From Actinotalea ferrariae (lineage in GTDB: Bacteria; Actinomycetota; Actinomycetes; Actinomycetales; Cellulomonadaceae), in contig NZ_JACVQL010000019.1 in NCBI RefSeq assembly GCF_019733465.1, positions 1 to 63,867 on the forward strand: a DNA stretch of 63,867 nucleotides, in the 5' to 3' direction. This document shows positions 1-8,138 of this stretch, in pieces. The notes beneath the pieces are model-generated. The model was not told where the DNA came from. It ran no database searches and saw nothing but the letters and a program-made list of their open reading frames with translations. The position numbers and the translations under genes are program-made. How positions within the stretch are numbered: the stretch's first letter is position 1; each line of letters begins with the position of its first letter.

Positions 1-16
1 GGTCGACGCGGGGGCG

Positions 17-739
17 GTGCCGGGCGACCCGGACGACGACGCGGCCCGCGACGGCTCGGCGGACGACCTCGGGACGAGCGACGAGCCGGCGGCTCCGACG
101 CACCCCGCGTCGGCTGCGCGCCGTGCGGTGCTGCGGCAGGTCCGGTCGGCCGACCGTCCGCTGCGCGGCGGCCTCGTCGCGCGCGCCGCGCAGAACGCCG
201 AGCCCGGGATCGCGGCGTCCGGCTGGGCCGGCGCCGGTGCCTTCTTCCCGTGGATCGCGCGCGAGGTCCCCGAGGTCGCGGCGTCGCCCGAGCCCGCGCC
301 CGGGTTCGTCTGGGACCCGGAGCGCTTCAGCGAAGCCGACCTGCCGGGCGCGACCGTCGCGCTGCCACCGCTGCAGCGTCAGGTCGTGGACGTCACCGAC
401 ATCCCCAACCTGCCCACGGACCGGTACCGCGTGCTCCTGACGGCGCTCGCGGACGACGTGGCCGCGCACCCGTTCGACCGTCCGGAGACGGCACGGCGGG
501 TGCACGACGCCTGCCAGTCCGCCGGGCAGCCGATCGGCCGCAGCTCGGTCAACACGGTGATCGCGGGCGTGCTGCTCGCGGGTCTCGACCTCAGCGCCGC
601 ACCGAGCGCCGAGCAGATCGCCGACACGTGGGCGGACAACGTCGTCGGGCTGTGCCGCGGCGCCCGCATGGTGCTGAGCGCCGCGGACGTCACCGCGATC
701 CGTACCTGGGTCGGCGGAGGCCTCGCCCCGTCGCGCTGA
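17..739 (+). CDS. Hypothetical protein, possibly 5'-partial
   Basis: I do not recognise the family. The reading frame is open to the left edge of the window, so the GTG used as start may be internal and the gene may begin outside. The first 35 or so residues are Asp/Ala-rich and disordered-looking. The rest alternates short hydrophobic and charged stretches with a helical C-terminal part (about residues 130-240) containing RYRVLLTALADDV and NTVIAGVLLAGLDL. There is no signal peptide or membrane segment. Third codon positions are almost all G/C, which supports a real gene. It converges on the flavoprotein gene to its right with a 6-bp gap. Confidence 0.6.
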   Translation: MPGDPDDDAARDGSADDLGTSDEPAAPTHPASAARRAVLRQVRSADRPLRGGLVARAAQNAEPGIAASGWAGAGAFFPWIAREVPEVAASPEPAPGFVWDPERFSEADLPGATVALPPLQRQVVDVTDIPNLPTDRYRVLLTALADDVAAHPFDRPETARRVHDACQSAGQPIGRSSVNTVIAGVLLAGLDLSAAPSAEQIADTWADNVVGLCRGARMVLSAADVTAIRTWVGGGLAPSR

Positions 740-745
740 CGGCGG

Positions 746-1780
746 TCAGGCGGTCGCCGCCGCCGCGGCGCGGCGACGGGCCTCGACGGCGATCCGCGTC
801 TCCTCGGCGATGAGGTCGCCGTTGATCGCGGCGCCCGCGTCGAGGCCGGCCGCGGCCGAGGTGATGACCTGGGCCCGCAGGTTCGTGACGTTGCCCGCGA
901 CCCACACGCCGTCGACCTCGGTCGCGCCGAACGGGTCGGCGGGCACGCCGGTGCCGACCAGCTGGCCGGCCATCACGGTGTCGACGGTCCTGAGCCCGAG
1001 CTGCTCGAGCAGGGCGGAGCGCGCGATGACGCGGGAGGCGACCACGACGGCGTCGCACGGCACGACGTCGCCGTCGGCGAGCCTGAGCCCGGTGAGCCTT
1101 CCGTCGCGCTCGACGACCGAGGCGACCGCACCGGGGACGACGGTGATGCCGCGGGCCAGCAGCTCCTCGAGGGCGTCGTCCGCGACGGGCCCCACGACGG
1201 TGAGCTCGGACGTCCACTGCCGCCACATCTGGGCCTGGTGGACGGCCAGCGGACCCGTCGCGACGACGACCACCCGCTGGTCGCGGACCTCCCACCCGTG
1301 GCAGTAGGGGCAGTGCAGCACGGCGCCGCCCCAGTGGTCACGAAGGCCCGCGATGTCGGGCAGCTCGTCGACGACGCCGGTCGTGACGAGCAGCCGCCGG
1401 GCGAGCACGCGTGACCCGTCGGAGAGCGTGAGCCCGAACTGCGCTGCTCCGGGGAGCCGGTCGACGTCCGTGACGGTGGCCTTCCTGAACTGAGCGCCGT
1501 ACGTGGCGGCGTCCGCGCGGCCGGCCGCGATGAGCTCGGCGGGCGGGACCCCGTCGCGCGTCAGGTAGTTGTGCACACCTCCGGCCGGCGCGTTGCGCGG
1601 GTTGCCGTCGTCGACGACGAGCACGGACCGCCGAGCCCGCGCGAGGCAGAGTGCCCCGCTGAGCCCTGCGGCACCGCCGCCGACCACCACCACGTCGTAG
1701 GTCGGGGTCGCGTTCCCGTCGGGCATCGTCGCCTCGCTGCTGGTCGGATCCGTGCTGGTGATGTCGCTGGTCTGGATCAT
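746..1780 (-). CDS. Thioredoxin-reductase-like FAD/NAD(P) oxidoreductase
   Basis: A 344-residue pyridine nucleotide-disulfide oxidoreductase of the low-molecular-weight thioredoxin reductase type. It has an FAD-binding GGGAAG at residues 34-39, a CPYC redox pair (C157 and C160) and a C-terminal FAD contact region (WVAGNVTN). It should move electrons from NAD(P)H through FAD to a disulfide or small-molecule substrate in the cytoplasm. The CPYCHGWEV context and the linked regulator fit the orphan family often found away from trxA rather than housekeeping TrxB. I chose the ATG at 1780 because GAGGAG lies upstream; the open frame extends much further but is antisense to the regulator. Divergent from the XRE-cupin gene. 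Confidence 0.88.
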   Translation of the reverse strand: MIQTSDITSTDPTSSEATMPDGNATPTYDVVVVGGGAAGLSGALCLARARRSVLVVDDGNPRNAPAGGVHNYLTRDGVPPAELIAAGRADAATYGAQFRKATVTDVDRLPGAAQFGLTLSDGSRVLARRLLVTTGVVDELPDIAGLRDHWGGAVLHCPYCHGWEVRDQRVVVVATGPLAVHQAQMWRQWTSELTVVGPVADDALEELLARGITVVPGAVASVVERDGRLTGLRLADGDVVPCDAVVVASRVIARSALLEQLGLRTVDTVMAGQLVGTGVPADPFGATEVDGVWVAGNVTNLRAQVITSAAAGLDAGAAINGDLIAEETRIAVEARRRAAAAATA

Positions 1781-1832
1781 GGTCGTCTCCTCGTCGCGGG
1801 TGATGGTGAGACACCACCACGGCGCTGCCGAC

Positions 1833-1860
1833 TTGACAATCATCCTTGCCAGAGCGGCAA
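1833..1860. promoter_or_regulatory. Divergent promoter region: TTGACA box and TTGCC-N5-GGCAA palindrome
   Basis: In the 88-bp gap between the flavoprotein and the XRE-cupin gene, TTGACA at 1833-1838 looks like a plus-strand -35 box. It is followed by an inverted repeat, TTGCC AGAGC GGCAA (1846-1860), eight bases before the regulator's ATG. The arms match perfectly. Its position suggests an operator for the XRE-cupin regulator controlling itself and the flavoprotein. The -35 box and palindrome are seen; their roles are inferred. Confidence 0.5.
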
Positions 1861-1868
1861 ATGGAGCC

Positions 1869-2519
1869 ATGGCGCAGACACGACACCCGCGGCACGACGA
1901 GCCGGGCACCACCACCGGCGACGGGCTCGAGGACGTCCTGCGCGGCGTCGGCCCGCGTCTCAAGGCCCTGCGGCAGCGCCGCGACGTGACGTTGGCCGAG
2001 CTCTCGACCGCCACGGGCATCTCGGTGAGCACGCTGTCCCGCCTCGAGTCGGGCCTGCGGCGGCCGACGCTCGAGCTCCTCCTGCCCCTCGCGCGTGAGC
2101 ACGGCGTGCAGCTCGACGAGCTCGTGGACGCGCCCGTCACCGGCGATCCGCGGATCCACGCGCGCCCGTTCGTCCGCGCCGGCCGCACGTTCGTCCCGCT
2201 GACGCGCCGACCGGGCGGCCAGCGCGCGTACAAGATGATCGTGCCGCCGTCCAAGGACGAGCCGCACCTGCGCACGCACGAGGGGCACGAGTGGCTGTAC
2301 GTGCTCTCGGGCCGCATCCGCCTCGTGCTCAGCGACCACGACCTCGTGCTCCGCGACGGTGAGGTCGCGGAGTTCGACACCCGGCTCCCGCACTGGATCG
2401 GCAACCCGGGCCCGGGCGACGCCGAGGTCCTCACGCTCTTCGGCCCCCAGGGCGAGCGCATGCACGTCCGCGCGCGGAGCGGCTCCTCGACCCAGGGCGA
2501 CACCGCGCCCGAGGGGTGA
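1869..2519 (+). CDS. XRE-family regulator with C-terminal cupin domain
   Basis: A 216-residue transcription regulator. Residues 25-85 are a helix-turn-helix of the XRE/Cro type (LKALRQRRDVTLAELSTAT, then ISVSTLSRLESG). Residues 100-200 are a cupin barrel (HEGHEWLYVLSGRIRLVL, GEVAEFDTRLPHW) that would bind a small effector or metal. XRE-cupin proteins commonly repress an adjacent catabolic or redox gene, and here the divergent neighbour is a thioredoxin-reductase-like flavoprotein. The ATG at 1869 has GGAG just upstream and starts right after the TTGCC/GGCAA palindrome; the longer frame runs into the promoter region. Ligand unknown. Confidence 0.88.
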   Translation: MAQTRHPRHDEPGTTTGDGLEDVLRGVGPRLKALRQRRDVTLAELSTATGISVSTLSRLESGLRRPTLELLLPLAREHGVQLDELVDAPVTGDPRIHARPFVRAGRTFVPLTRRPGGQRAYKMIVPPSKDEPHLRTHEGHEWLYVLSGRIRLVLSDHDLVLRDGEVAEFDTRLPHWIGNPGPGDAEVLTLFGPQGERMHVRARSGSSTQGDTAPEG

Positions 2520-2613
2520 GTCGCCGGACGACCGCTTGTCGCCGGTCCCACGACACCAGGCTCGGCCGAGGGTCTTGGAGGGCACTCTTCACCCGTCCCC
2601 TCGAAAGGCACAC

Positions 2614-4047
2614 CTAGCCGGCCTCCTCCAAGAGCACCCCGGTTGACGGATCCGCGCGCGTTGGTCCGGCGGAGCCTGCCGCCGTGGGTGAAGATGCCGA
2701 CCGCATTCCACGCGGTGGATCACCCGAGGCCGTCCGGACCGGGTCCCGCAGCGGGCTGCCGTCCGCGCGCAGCACGTCGAAGCCGTGCGCGCGGCGGACG
2801 ACCCGGAGGTCGCGGTCGTGGACGAGGTCGTGGTGGTACCAGCAGAGCAGGACCCCGTTCTTGGCTGAGGTAGGTCCTCGGCGGCTCCACCAGACGATGT
2901 GGTGAACCTCCCCGAGCTCGGGGGGCGTCGAGCACCCCGGGTACTGGCAGTGCCGGTCCCGCGCGATGACCGCGCGTCGGAGCTGCTTGGCATAGGTGCG
3001 ATGGGCCCGCCCGACGTCGAGCACCTGCCCCTCCGCGTCGAAGACGATGCGGGTCACCTCGGAGTCGCACGCGATGCGCTGGAGCAGGCGCCGGGGGAGC
3101 GGCTCGCCCGACTCGAGCTCAGCGGGCGCGAGCAGTGCGGCGCCCTCGCGCGTCTCGGCGTCGGCCCGGCCCTGCCCATCGCCACCAGCAGCACGGTCCC
3201 GCTCGTCGGCCTCCGCGGCGAGGCGCTCGAGCGTCTCGAAGGACACGTGGACGCTCAGATGCGGACGGACCTGGGCACCGACGCCGGCCACACCCTTGTC
3301 GAGGACCAGGCGTGCGGTGCTCGTGAGCGCGGCGGCGCTCCGCTGCTCTGCCGACCGCTCGTCGTCCTTCGCGGGCACGCCTGCGACCGCCCGGAGTGCG
3401 GTGGTGAGGAGCGTGCCGCTCTCGTGCGTGAGGAACCCCGTGAGCGCGAACCCGTCCCGTCGTCGTGCGACCGTGAGGTACTCGCGGCCCGCTGCGTCGC
3501 GGTGCTCGCGCTGCGCCGCGTCGTCGTCGACCGCGACGGCCCACCGGCGAGCGACCTTGCGGAAGTCGTCGACACCCAGCCGCCGTGCCGCCGCGAGGAG
3601 GAAGCCCTCGTTGCGGTCCTCGTGCGGGCCGGTCAGCGCCGAGCGGCGTGCGTCCGACGTGGGCGCGACCTCGGCGAGCACCTGCGCGTGCTCGAGCGTG
3701 ATCTCGCCTGCCGCGACGGCGGCGCGGGTCGCGGGCAGCGTGCTCTCCATCGCGCGACCGAGCGTGACCTCGCGACGCGCTGTCCCGTAGGAGACCCCGT
3801 CGCGCTGGACCGCCCACTGGGGGAGCGTCCGCGCACCGCCGGACGCCTCCCACACGCCCGCCGCCTCCACCTTGGCGAGCAGGGTCGAGGCGACGAGCCG
3901 GAGCCTGTCGTCGGCCTGCCTCAGCGACCGGTGCGCCGCCGCCGCCCGACCCGGGTCGAGCTCGTCCAGGGTCAGGGCTGCGAGCTCGACCGCATCCGCG
4001 CTCAGGCGTGCGACCAGCTCGTCGAGCCTCGCCACCGCCTCACTCAC
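2614..4047 (-). CDS. DUF222 / HNH endonuclease family protein
   Basis: A 477-residue protein of the multi-copy actinobacterial DUF222-HNH family. The long helical N-terminal DUF222 part (about residues 1-330) is followed by an HNH nuclease module near the C-terminus: CQYPGC (zinc cysteines), VHHIVWW (HH of the motif), the central Asn in SAKNGVLLC and a final YHHDLVH. These proteins are common in Micrococcales and Mycobacteriales; their cellular role is not settled and I infer only nuclease activity. The GTG at 4047 is chosen because frames further up overlap the divergent VOC gene. The tail after the HNH module (about 45 residues) is low complexity. Confidence 0.85.
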   Translation of the reverse strand: MSEAVARLDELVARLSADAVELAALTLDELDPGRAAAAHRSLRQADDRLRLVASTLLAKVEAAGVWEASGGARTLPQWAVQRDGVSYGTARREVTLGRAMESTLPATRAAVAAGEITLEHAQVLAEVAPTSDARRSALTGPHEDRNEGFLLAAARRLGVDDFRKVARRWAVAVDDDAAQREHRDAAGREYLTVARRRDGFALTGFLTHESGTLLTTALRAVAGVPAKDDERSAEQRSAAALTSTARLVLDKGVAGVGAQVRPHLSVHVSFETLERLAAEADERDRAAGGDGQGRADAETREGAALLAPAELESGEPLPRRLLQRIACDSEVTRIVFDAEGQVLDVGRAHRTYAKQLRRAVIARDRHCQYPGCSTPPELGEVHHIVWWSRRGPTSAKNGVLLCWYHHDLVHDRDLRVVRRAHGFDVLRADGSPLRDPVRTASGDPPRGMRSASSPTAAGSAGPTRADPSTGVLLEEAG

Positions 4048-4206
4048 CGCACCCTCCGCACCCGTGTCCTCGTCGAACGAGTGTATGAACGACCACTGAC
4101 ACGGCGCCTGGAGGGCCCGCAGGGCCTGGGGACGGGTGCGCCGTCCACAGCGACCCGAGCGTCTCCGCGACCTGCCACAGTGGTGGTCATCGCCTCGGGG
4201 GGTCCC

Positions 4207-4560
4207 ATGCACGTCAACCGCATCATCGCCGACCTGCACGTCGCCGACATCGCTGCCGCGAAGGGCTTCTACAGCGACTACCTCGGGCTGAGCACGGAGG
4301 ACTTCGACCTGGGCTGGGTCGCCCGGTACACCGCGCCGGGATCCGGCGCGGAGGTCCAGCTCGTCACGCGTGACGCGGCCGCACCGGAGGACCCTGTCAT
4401 CTCGGTGCTCACCGACGACGTCGACGGCGCGTACGAGGAGGCGTGCCGGCTCGGCTACGAGATCGTGCACCCGCTCACGACCGAGCCGTGGGGGGTGCGG
4501 CGGTTCTTCGTCCGGGCGCCGGACGGCAACGTCATCAACGTCGTGCGCCATCGCCGCTGA
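4207..4560 (+). CDS. VOC/glyoxalase-fold family protein
   Basis: A 117-residue single vicinal-oxygen-chelate protein with the paired beta-alpha-beta-beta-beta pattern: IADLHVADIAAAKGFYSDYLGL at the start and FFVRAPDGNVINVV at the end. Members include glyoxalase I, fosfomycin and bleomycin resistance proteins and dioxygenases; the substrate cannot be told from sequence. The length fits a one-subunit VOC protein that works as a dimer. The start ATG follows GGGGGG about five bases upstream. It lies 71 bp before the SMP-30 gene and may be co-transcribed with it. Confidence 0.8.
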   Translation: MHVNRIIADLHVADIAAAKGFYSDYLGLSTEDFDLGWVARYTAPGSGAEVQLVTRDAAAPEDPVISVLTDDVDGAYEEACRLGYEIVHPLTTEPWGVRRFFVRAPDGNVINVVRHRR

Positions 4561-4631
4561 GCACGTGTGCCGGCGGCGCGTCCCCCGTGGGACAGGTCGC
4601 CGCCGTGCTGACGACCGGGCACGATCGACGC

Positions 4632-5474
4632 ATGACACAGCTCGAGCAGGTCACGGACGCCGTCGCCTACCACGGGGAGGGGCCCGTGTGGTCGCCGACC
4701 TGGGGCGGGCTCCGCTTCGTCGACATGCTCGCCGGTGACGTCTGCACCCTGCGCGACGACGGCTCCGTCGACCGCCTCCACGTCGGCGACGTCGCGGCGT
4801 TCGTCCGCCCGCGCCGATCGGGCGGCTGGGTGGTGGGTCTCGAGCGCGGGATCGGGCTCGCTGACGCACCCGACGAGACGCCGCGCGCGCTGCCCGAGAT
4901 GTGGTCGGACACCGGCCTGCGCATGAACGAGGGCGGCTGCGACCCTGCCGGCAACCTCTACGTCGGCAGCATGCGCTACGACCGCGCGGAGGGCGGCGCG
5001 AGCCTCCAGCGGATCGCGCCAGACGGCGGCGTCACGGTCGTCCTGCCGCACGTCACCGTCTCGAACGGCATCGACTTCTCGCCGGACGGCACGCGCGCGT
5101 ACTACGACGACACCGAGACGGGCACCACGGACGTCTTCGACGTCGTCGACGGCGAGCTGCGCGACCGACGCGTCTTCCACAGCGGGGACGACGGCCGCCC
5201 CGACGGCCTCACGGTCGACTCGGCGGGGAACGTGTGGGTCGCGCTCAACGGGGTCGGCCGGGTCCGCTGCTACTCGCCCTCGGCGGAGATCCTGGCCGAC
5301 GTCGACCTGCCCGTGCGGCTCGTCACCGCGTGCACGCTGGGCGGTCCGGACCTCCGCGACCTCTACGTCACGACGTCGCGGGAGAACCTCGACGACCCCG
5401 AGCCGGAGGCCGGTGCGGTGTTCCGCCTGCGCGTCGACGTCCCCGGGCGCCCCGTGCTGCCCTACGGCGGATGA
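4632..5474 (+). CDS. SMP-30/gluconolactonase/LRE family hydrolase
   Basis: A 280-residue six-bladed beta-propeller of the SMP-30 family, expected to hydrolyse a sugar lactone using a bound divalent metal. Typical elements are YHGEGPVWSP (metal-binding Glu) near residue 14, LRMNEGGCDPAGNLYVGSM, VSNGIDFSPDGTRAYYDD and RPDGLTVDSAGNVWVA. There is no signal peptide, so it is cytoplasmic. Its stop overlaps the start of the following membrane protein (ATGA), so the two are translationally coupled, although no functional link is evident. Confidence 0.85.
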   Translation: MTQLEQVTDAVAYHGEGPVWSPTWGGLRFVDMLAGDVCTLRDDGSVDRLHVGDVAAFVRPRRSGGWVVGLERGIGLADAPDETPRALPEMWSDTGLRMNEGGCDPAGNLYVGSMRYDRAEGGASLQRIAPDGGVTVVLPHVTVSNGIDFSPDGTRAYYDDTETGTTDVFDVVDGELRDRRVFHSGDDGRPDGLTVDSAGNVWVALNGVGRVRCYSPSAEILADVDLPVRLVTACTLGGPDLRDLYVTTSRENLDDPEPEAGAVFRLRVDVPGRPVLPYGG

Positions 5475-6091
5475 CCCGCGCGGAGCTCCTCGGCCCTCCC
5501 GCCTGGACGCTCGCGTCCGCAGCCGCGGCCCCGGTCGCCATGATCGGGGGCTGGACCCTCGCCGCCGCGGCCCAGGAGCGCTTCGACCCGGTGCGCGAGA
5601 CGATCAGCGCGCTCGCGGCGACCGATGCGACCGCGCCGTGGATCATGACGGCCGGGCTCGCGGGCACGGGTCTGGCTCACCTCGTGACCGCCGCGGGGCT
5701 GCGTGCGGCGCGGCGGCCCGGCCGGGTGCTGCACGCGGTCGGGGGTCTCGCCACTCTCGCCGTCGCGGCGCTCCCGGTCGACGTCGCCTCCCGCGCGCAC
5801 GGCGTCGCGGCCGGGATCGCCTTCGTCGCCCTGTCCCTGTGGCCCGCGTTCGCGTGGCGGCGCGGCGAGCGCGTCCCCGTCGTCCTGCGGCCCGTCGTGG
5901 GCCTGGCCGCCGCGGTTGTCCTCCTGGCCCTCCTCGTGCTCTTCGTGCTCGAGCTGCAGGGCCTCACGCCCGACGGCGGCGCGGCCACGGGCGCGACCGA
6001 GCGCTGGCTCGCGGGCGCTCAGGCGCTGTGGCCGCTCGCCGTCGTGCTCGGCCTGCGCCGTACGCGTCGCTCAGGCCCGCTCGGCGCCTGA
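5471..6091 (+). CDS. DUF998-like integral membrane protein
   Basis: A 206-residue protein with about six hydrophobic spans. The early segment APVAMIGGWTLAAAAQ followed by FDPVRETISALAATD matches the DUF998 pattern, in which a conserved xISxLA motif follows the first membrane span. Function unknown. It overlaps the SMP-30 gene by 4 bp and converges on the TRIC-like gene. Confidence 0.75.
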   Translation: MTRAELLGPPAWTLASAAAAPVAMIGGWTLAAAAQERFDPVRETISALAATDATAPWIMTAGLAGTGLAHLVTAAGLRAARRPGRVLHAVGGLATLAVAALPVDVASRAHGVAAGIAFVALSLWPAFAWRRGERVPVVLRPVVGLAAAVVLLALLVLFVLELQGLTPDGGAATGATERWLAGAQALWPLAVVLGLRRTRRSGPLGA

Positions 6092-6103
6092 GCGCGAGCC
6101 TCC

Positions 6104-6859
6104 TCAGCCGGGCGGGTGTTCCTCGTGCCGCCCGTGCTCGCCGTGCTCACGGTGCTGGTCGTGCTCACGGTGCTGGTCCCGCTCCCCATGCCCCTCGTGC
6201 CGCCCGCGGCGCGGGCGGAACCGGACGGCGTCGGCGTCGGGCAGCGTCCACCGGCGCCACCGCGCCAGGATGCTGAGACCCGAGCCGACGACGATCGCGG
6301 CGAGCATCCCGAGCGACTCGAACCCGGCGTCGTCGAGCGCGAGCGCCGTGAGGGAGGCGAAGACGGCCGACGTCGCGTAGAGCGTGTTGCCGCCGAAGAT
6401 GGTCGGGACCTGCCCGACGACGACGTCGCGGATCATCCCGCCGCCCACGGCGGTCGTGACGCCGAGCAGTACCGCGGGCAGCGCGCCCAGCCCGGCCGCG
6501 AGCGCCTTCGTCGTCCCTGTCGCGGCCCAGCACCCGAGCACGAGCGCGTCGCCGACGAGGTACATCCGGTTCCACCAGCGGCCCTCGAACCGGACGACGA
6601 AGGCGACGAGGGCGCCGACGAGAGCGGTGACCAGGTAGAGCGGGTCCGTCAGCGCGACGGGTGGCCCCGCCTGCAGCAGCGTGTCGCGCAGCATGCCGCC
6701 GCCGAGCGCCGAGACGATCGCGAGGATCGCGAAGCCCACGAGGTCGAAGCGGCGTTGGCGGGCGATCGTGCCACCGAGCACGGCGTTGAGGAACACGCCG
6801 ACCAGGTCGAGCGTCCGGAACAGGCCGGGCAGCAGGTCACCGAGCTCGGCGACGTCCAC
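6104..6859 (-). CDS. TRIC/UPF0126-type membrane protein with His-rich tail
   Basis: A 251-residue membrane protein with the duplicated three-helix arrangement of the UPF0126/trimeric intracellular cation channel family: GGGMLRDTLL in the first half and GGGMIRDVVVG in the second. Bacterial TRIC homologues form K+-permeable trimers. After the last span, roughly 30 C-terminal residues are almost entirely His, Glu, Gly, Asp and Arg and contain a perfect six-residue repeat. Such a tail is not part of the core fold and could bind divalent metals. The GTG start lies 3 bp after the stop of the amidohydrolase gene, suggesting co-transcription. Confidence 0.82.
   Translation of the reverse strand: MDVAELGDLLPGLFRTLDLVGVFLNAVLGGTIARQRRFDLVGFAILAIVSALGGGMLRDTLLQAGPPVALTDPLYLVTALVGALVAFVVRFEGRWWNRMYLVGDALVLGCWAATGTTKALAAGLGALPAVLLGVTTAVGGGMIRDVVVGQVPTIFGGNTLYATSAVFASLTALALDDAGFESLGMLAAIVVGSGLSILARWRRWTLPDADAVRFRPRRGRHEGHGERDQHREHDQHREHGEHGRHEEHPPG
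6142..6177 (-). repeat. Perfect 18-bp tandem repeat (2 copies)
   Basis: Two adjacent identical 18-bp units (6142-6159 and 6160-6177, reading CGTGCTCACGGTGCTGGT on the plus strand) lie inside the 3' end of the TRIC-like gene. On the coding strand they give DQHREH twice, within a longer His/Glu-rich tail. The flanking bases are degenerate relatives of the same unit, which suggests growth by slippage. Confidence 0.85.
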
Positions 6860-6862
6860 GGC

Positions 6863-8083
6863 TCAGCCCTGGGCGAGGCGGTCCAGCGCGAGCGCCGCGA
6901 GCAGCGCGGCGGAGACCGGGAGCGCGTCGTCGTCGAACCGCGCGTAGGCGCTGTGGTTGTACGGCGCCGTCGCCGGGTCGAGGTCCGGCGGCGTCGCGCC
7001 GACGAACACGAAGGCGCCGGGCACCTGCTCGAGCACGTACGAGAAGTCCTCGGCGCCGGAGACCGGCCGGGCCGCGGGGAGCCACGCGTCGGGGCCGAGC
7101 AGCGCGGCCGTGAGGCGCGCGGCGCGATCCGTCTCGTCCGCGTCGTTGACCGTCACGGGGTAGCCCCGCACGTAGCGGACGTCGGCGGTGAGGCCGTGCG
7201 CGGCGGCCAGGTGCTCGACGACGCGCGTCAGGCGCTCGGGCACGACGGCGTGGTGCTGGGGCGAGAAGGTCCGGATGGTCGCGTCCAGCTCGGCGGTCTC
7301 CGGGATGACGTTGTCGATCGTGCCCGCCGCGAGCCGTCCGACGGACACGACGACGGGGTCGTGCGCGTCGAACTGGCGCGTCACGACGGTCTGCAGCGCG
7401 AGCACGATCTCGGCCGCCACCGTCACGGGGTCCGCGGCGTGGTGCGGCGTCGACCCGTGACCGCCCCGGCCGCGCACGGTCACGTACATCTGGTCCGCGG
7501 CCGCCATCGTGGGTCCCGGCCTGCCGGTGACGACCCCCGACGGCACGAGCGAGGAGATGACGTGGACGCCGTAGGCGGCGACCACCCGCTCGCCCGCCGC
7601 GTCCAGCACACCGTCCTCGATCATCAGGCGCGCGCCGTGCTGCCCCTCCTCGCCGGGCTGGAACATCAGCACGACGGAGCCGGCGATCTCCTCGCGGCGC
7701 GCGGCCAGCAGGCGGGCGGCCCCGACCAGACCCGCCACGTGCAGGTCGTGACCGCACGCGTGCATGCGGCCCTCGTGCTCGCTCGTGAACGGCTCGCCCG
7801 ACGCCTCGGTCACGGGCAGGGCGTCCATGTCGCCCCGCAGCAGCACGGCGGGACCCGGACGCGCACCGCGCAGCACGGCGGTGACCGACGTCAGGGCGGT
7901 GCCGGTCGTGACCTCGAGCCCGAGGCCCTCGAGCGCCGTGAGCACGCGCGCCTGGGTGAGCGGCAGGTCGAGGCCCAGCTCCGGGATGCGGTGGAGGTCG
8001 TGCCGGAGCTCCGTGAGCTCGGGCCCGAGGGCCCGCGCCTCGTCGAGGAGATGCGCGGTGGGATCGGTCGGCTGGTCGGTCAC
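6863..8083 (-). CDS. M20-family amidohydrolase (hippurate/IAA-amino-acid hydrolase type)
   Basis: A 406-residue metallo-aminoacylase of the M20D type, expected to cleave N-acyl or conjugated amino acids in the cytoplasm. Seen: LRHDLHRIPELG near residue 25, LLRGDMDALPV (metal-site Asp), MHACGHDLHVA (the HACGHD metal motif), MFQPGEEG (catalytic Glu), and GRGGHGSTPHHAADPV of the dimerisation lid domain. The C-terminal SGAEDFSYVLEQVPGAFVFVG is also typical. Length matches the family. GTG start. Confidence 0.9.
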   Translation of the reverse strand: MTDQPTDPTAHLLDEARALGPELTELRHDLHRIPELGLDLPLTQARVLTALEGLGLEVTTGTALTSVTAVLRGARPGPAVLLRGDMDALPVTEASGEPFTSEHEGRMHACGHDLHVAGLVGAARLLAARREEIAGSVVLMFQPGEEGQHGARLMIEDGVLDAAGERVVAAYGVHVISSLVPSGVVTGRPGPTMAAADQMYVTVRGRGGHGSTPHHAADPVTVAAEIVLALQTVVTRQFDAHDPVVVSVGRLAAGTIDNVIPETAELDATIRTFSPQHHAVVPERLTRVVEHLAAAHGLTADVRYVRGYPVTVNDADETDRAARLTAALLGPDAWLPAARPVSGAEDFSYVLEQVPGAFVFVGATPPDLDPATAPYNHSAYARFDDDALPVSAALLAALALDRLAQG

Positions 8084-8138
8084 GACCCGACGCTAGCGCG
8101 CCCCGGCGAGCCATGGCCCGCCGTCGTCGGCCATCGGG

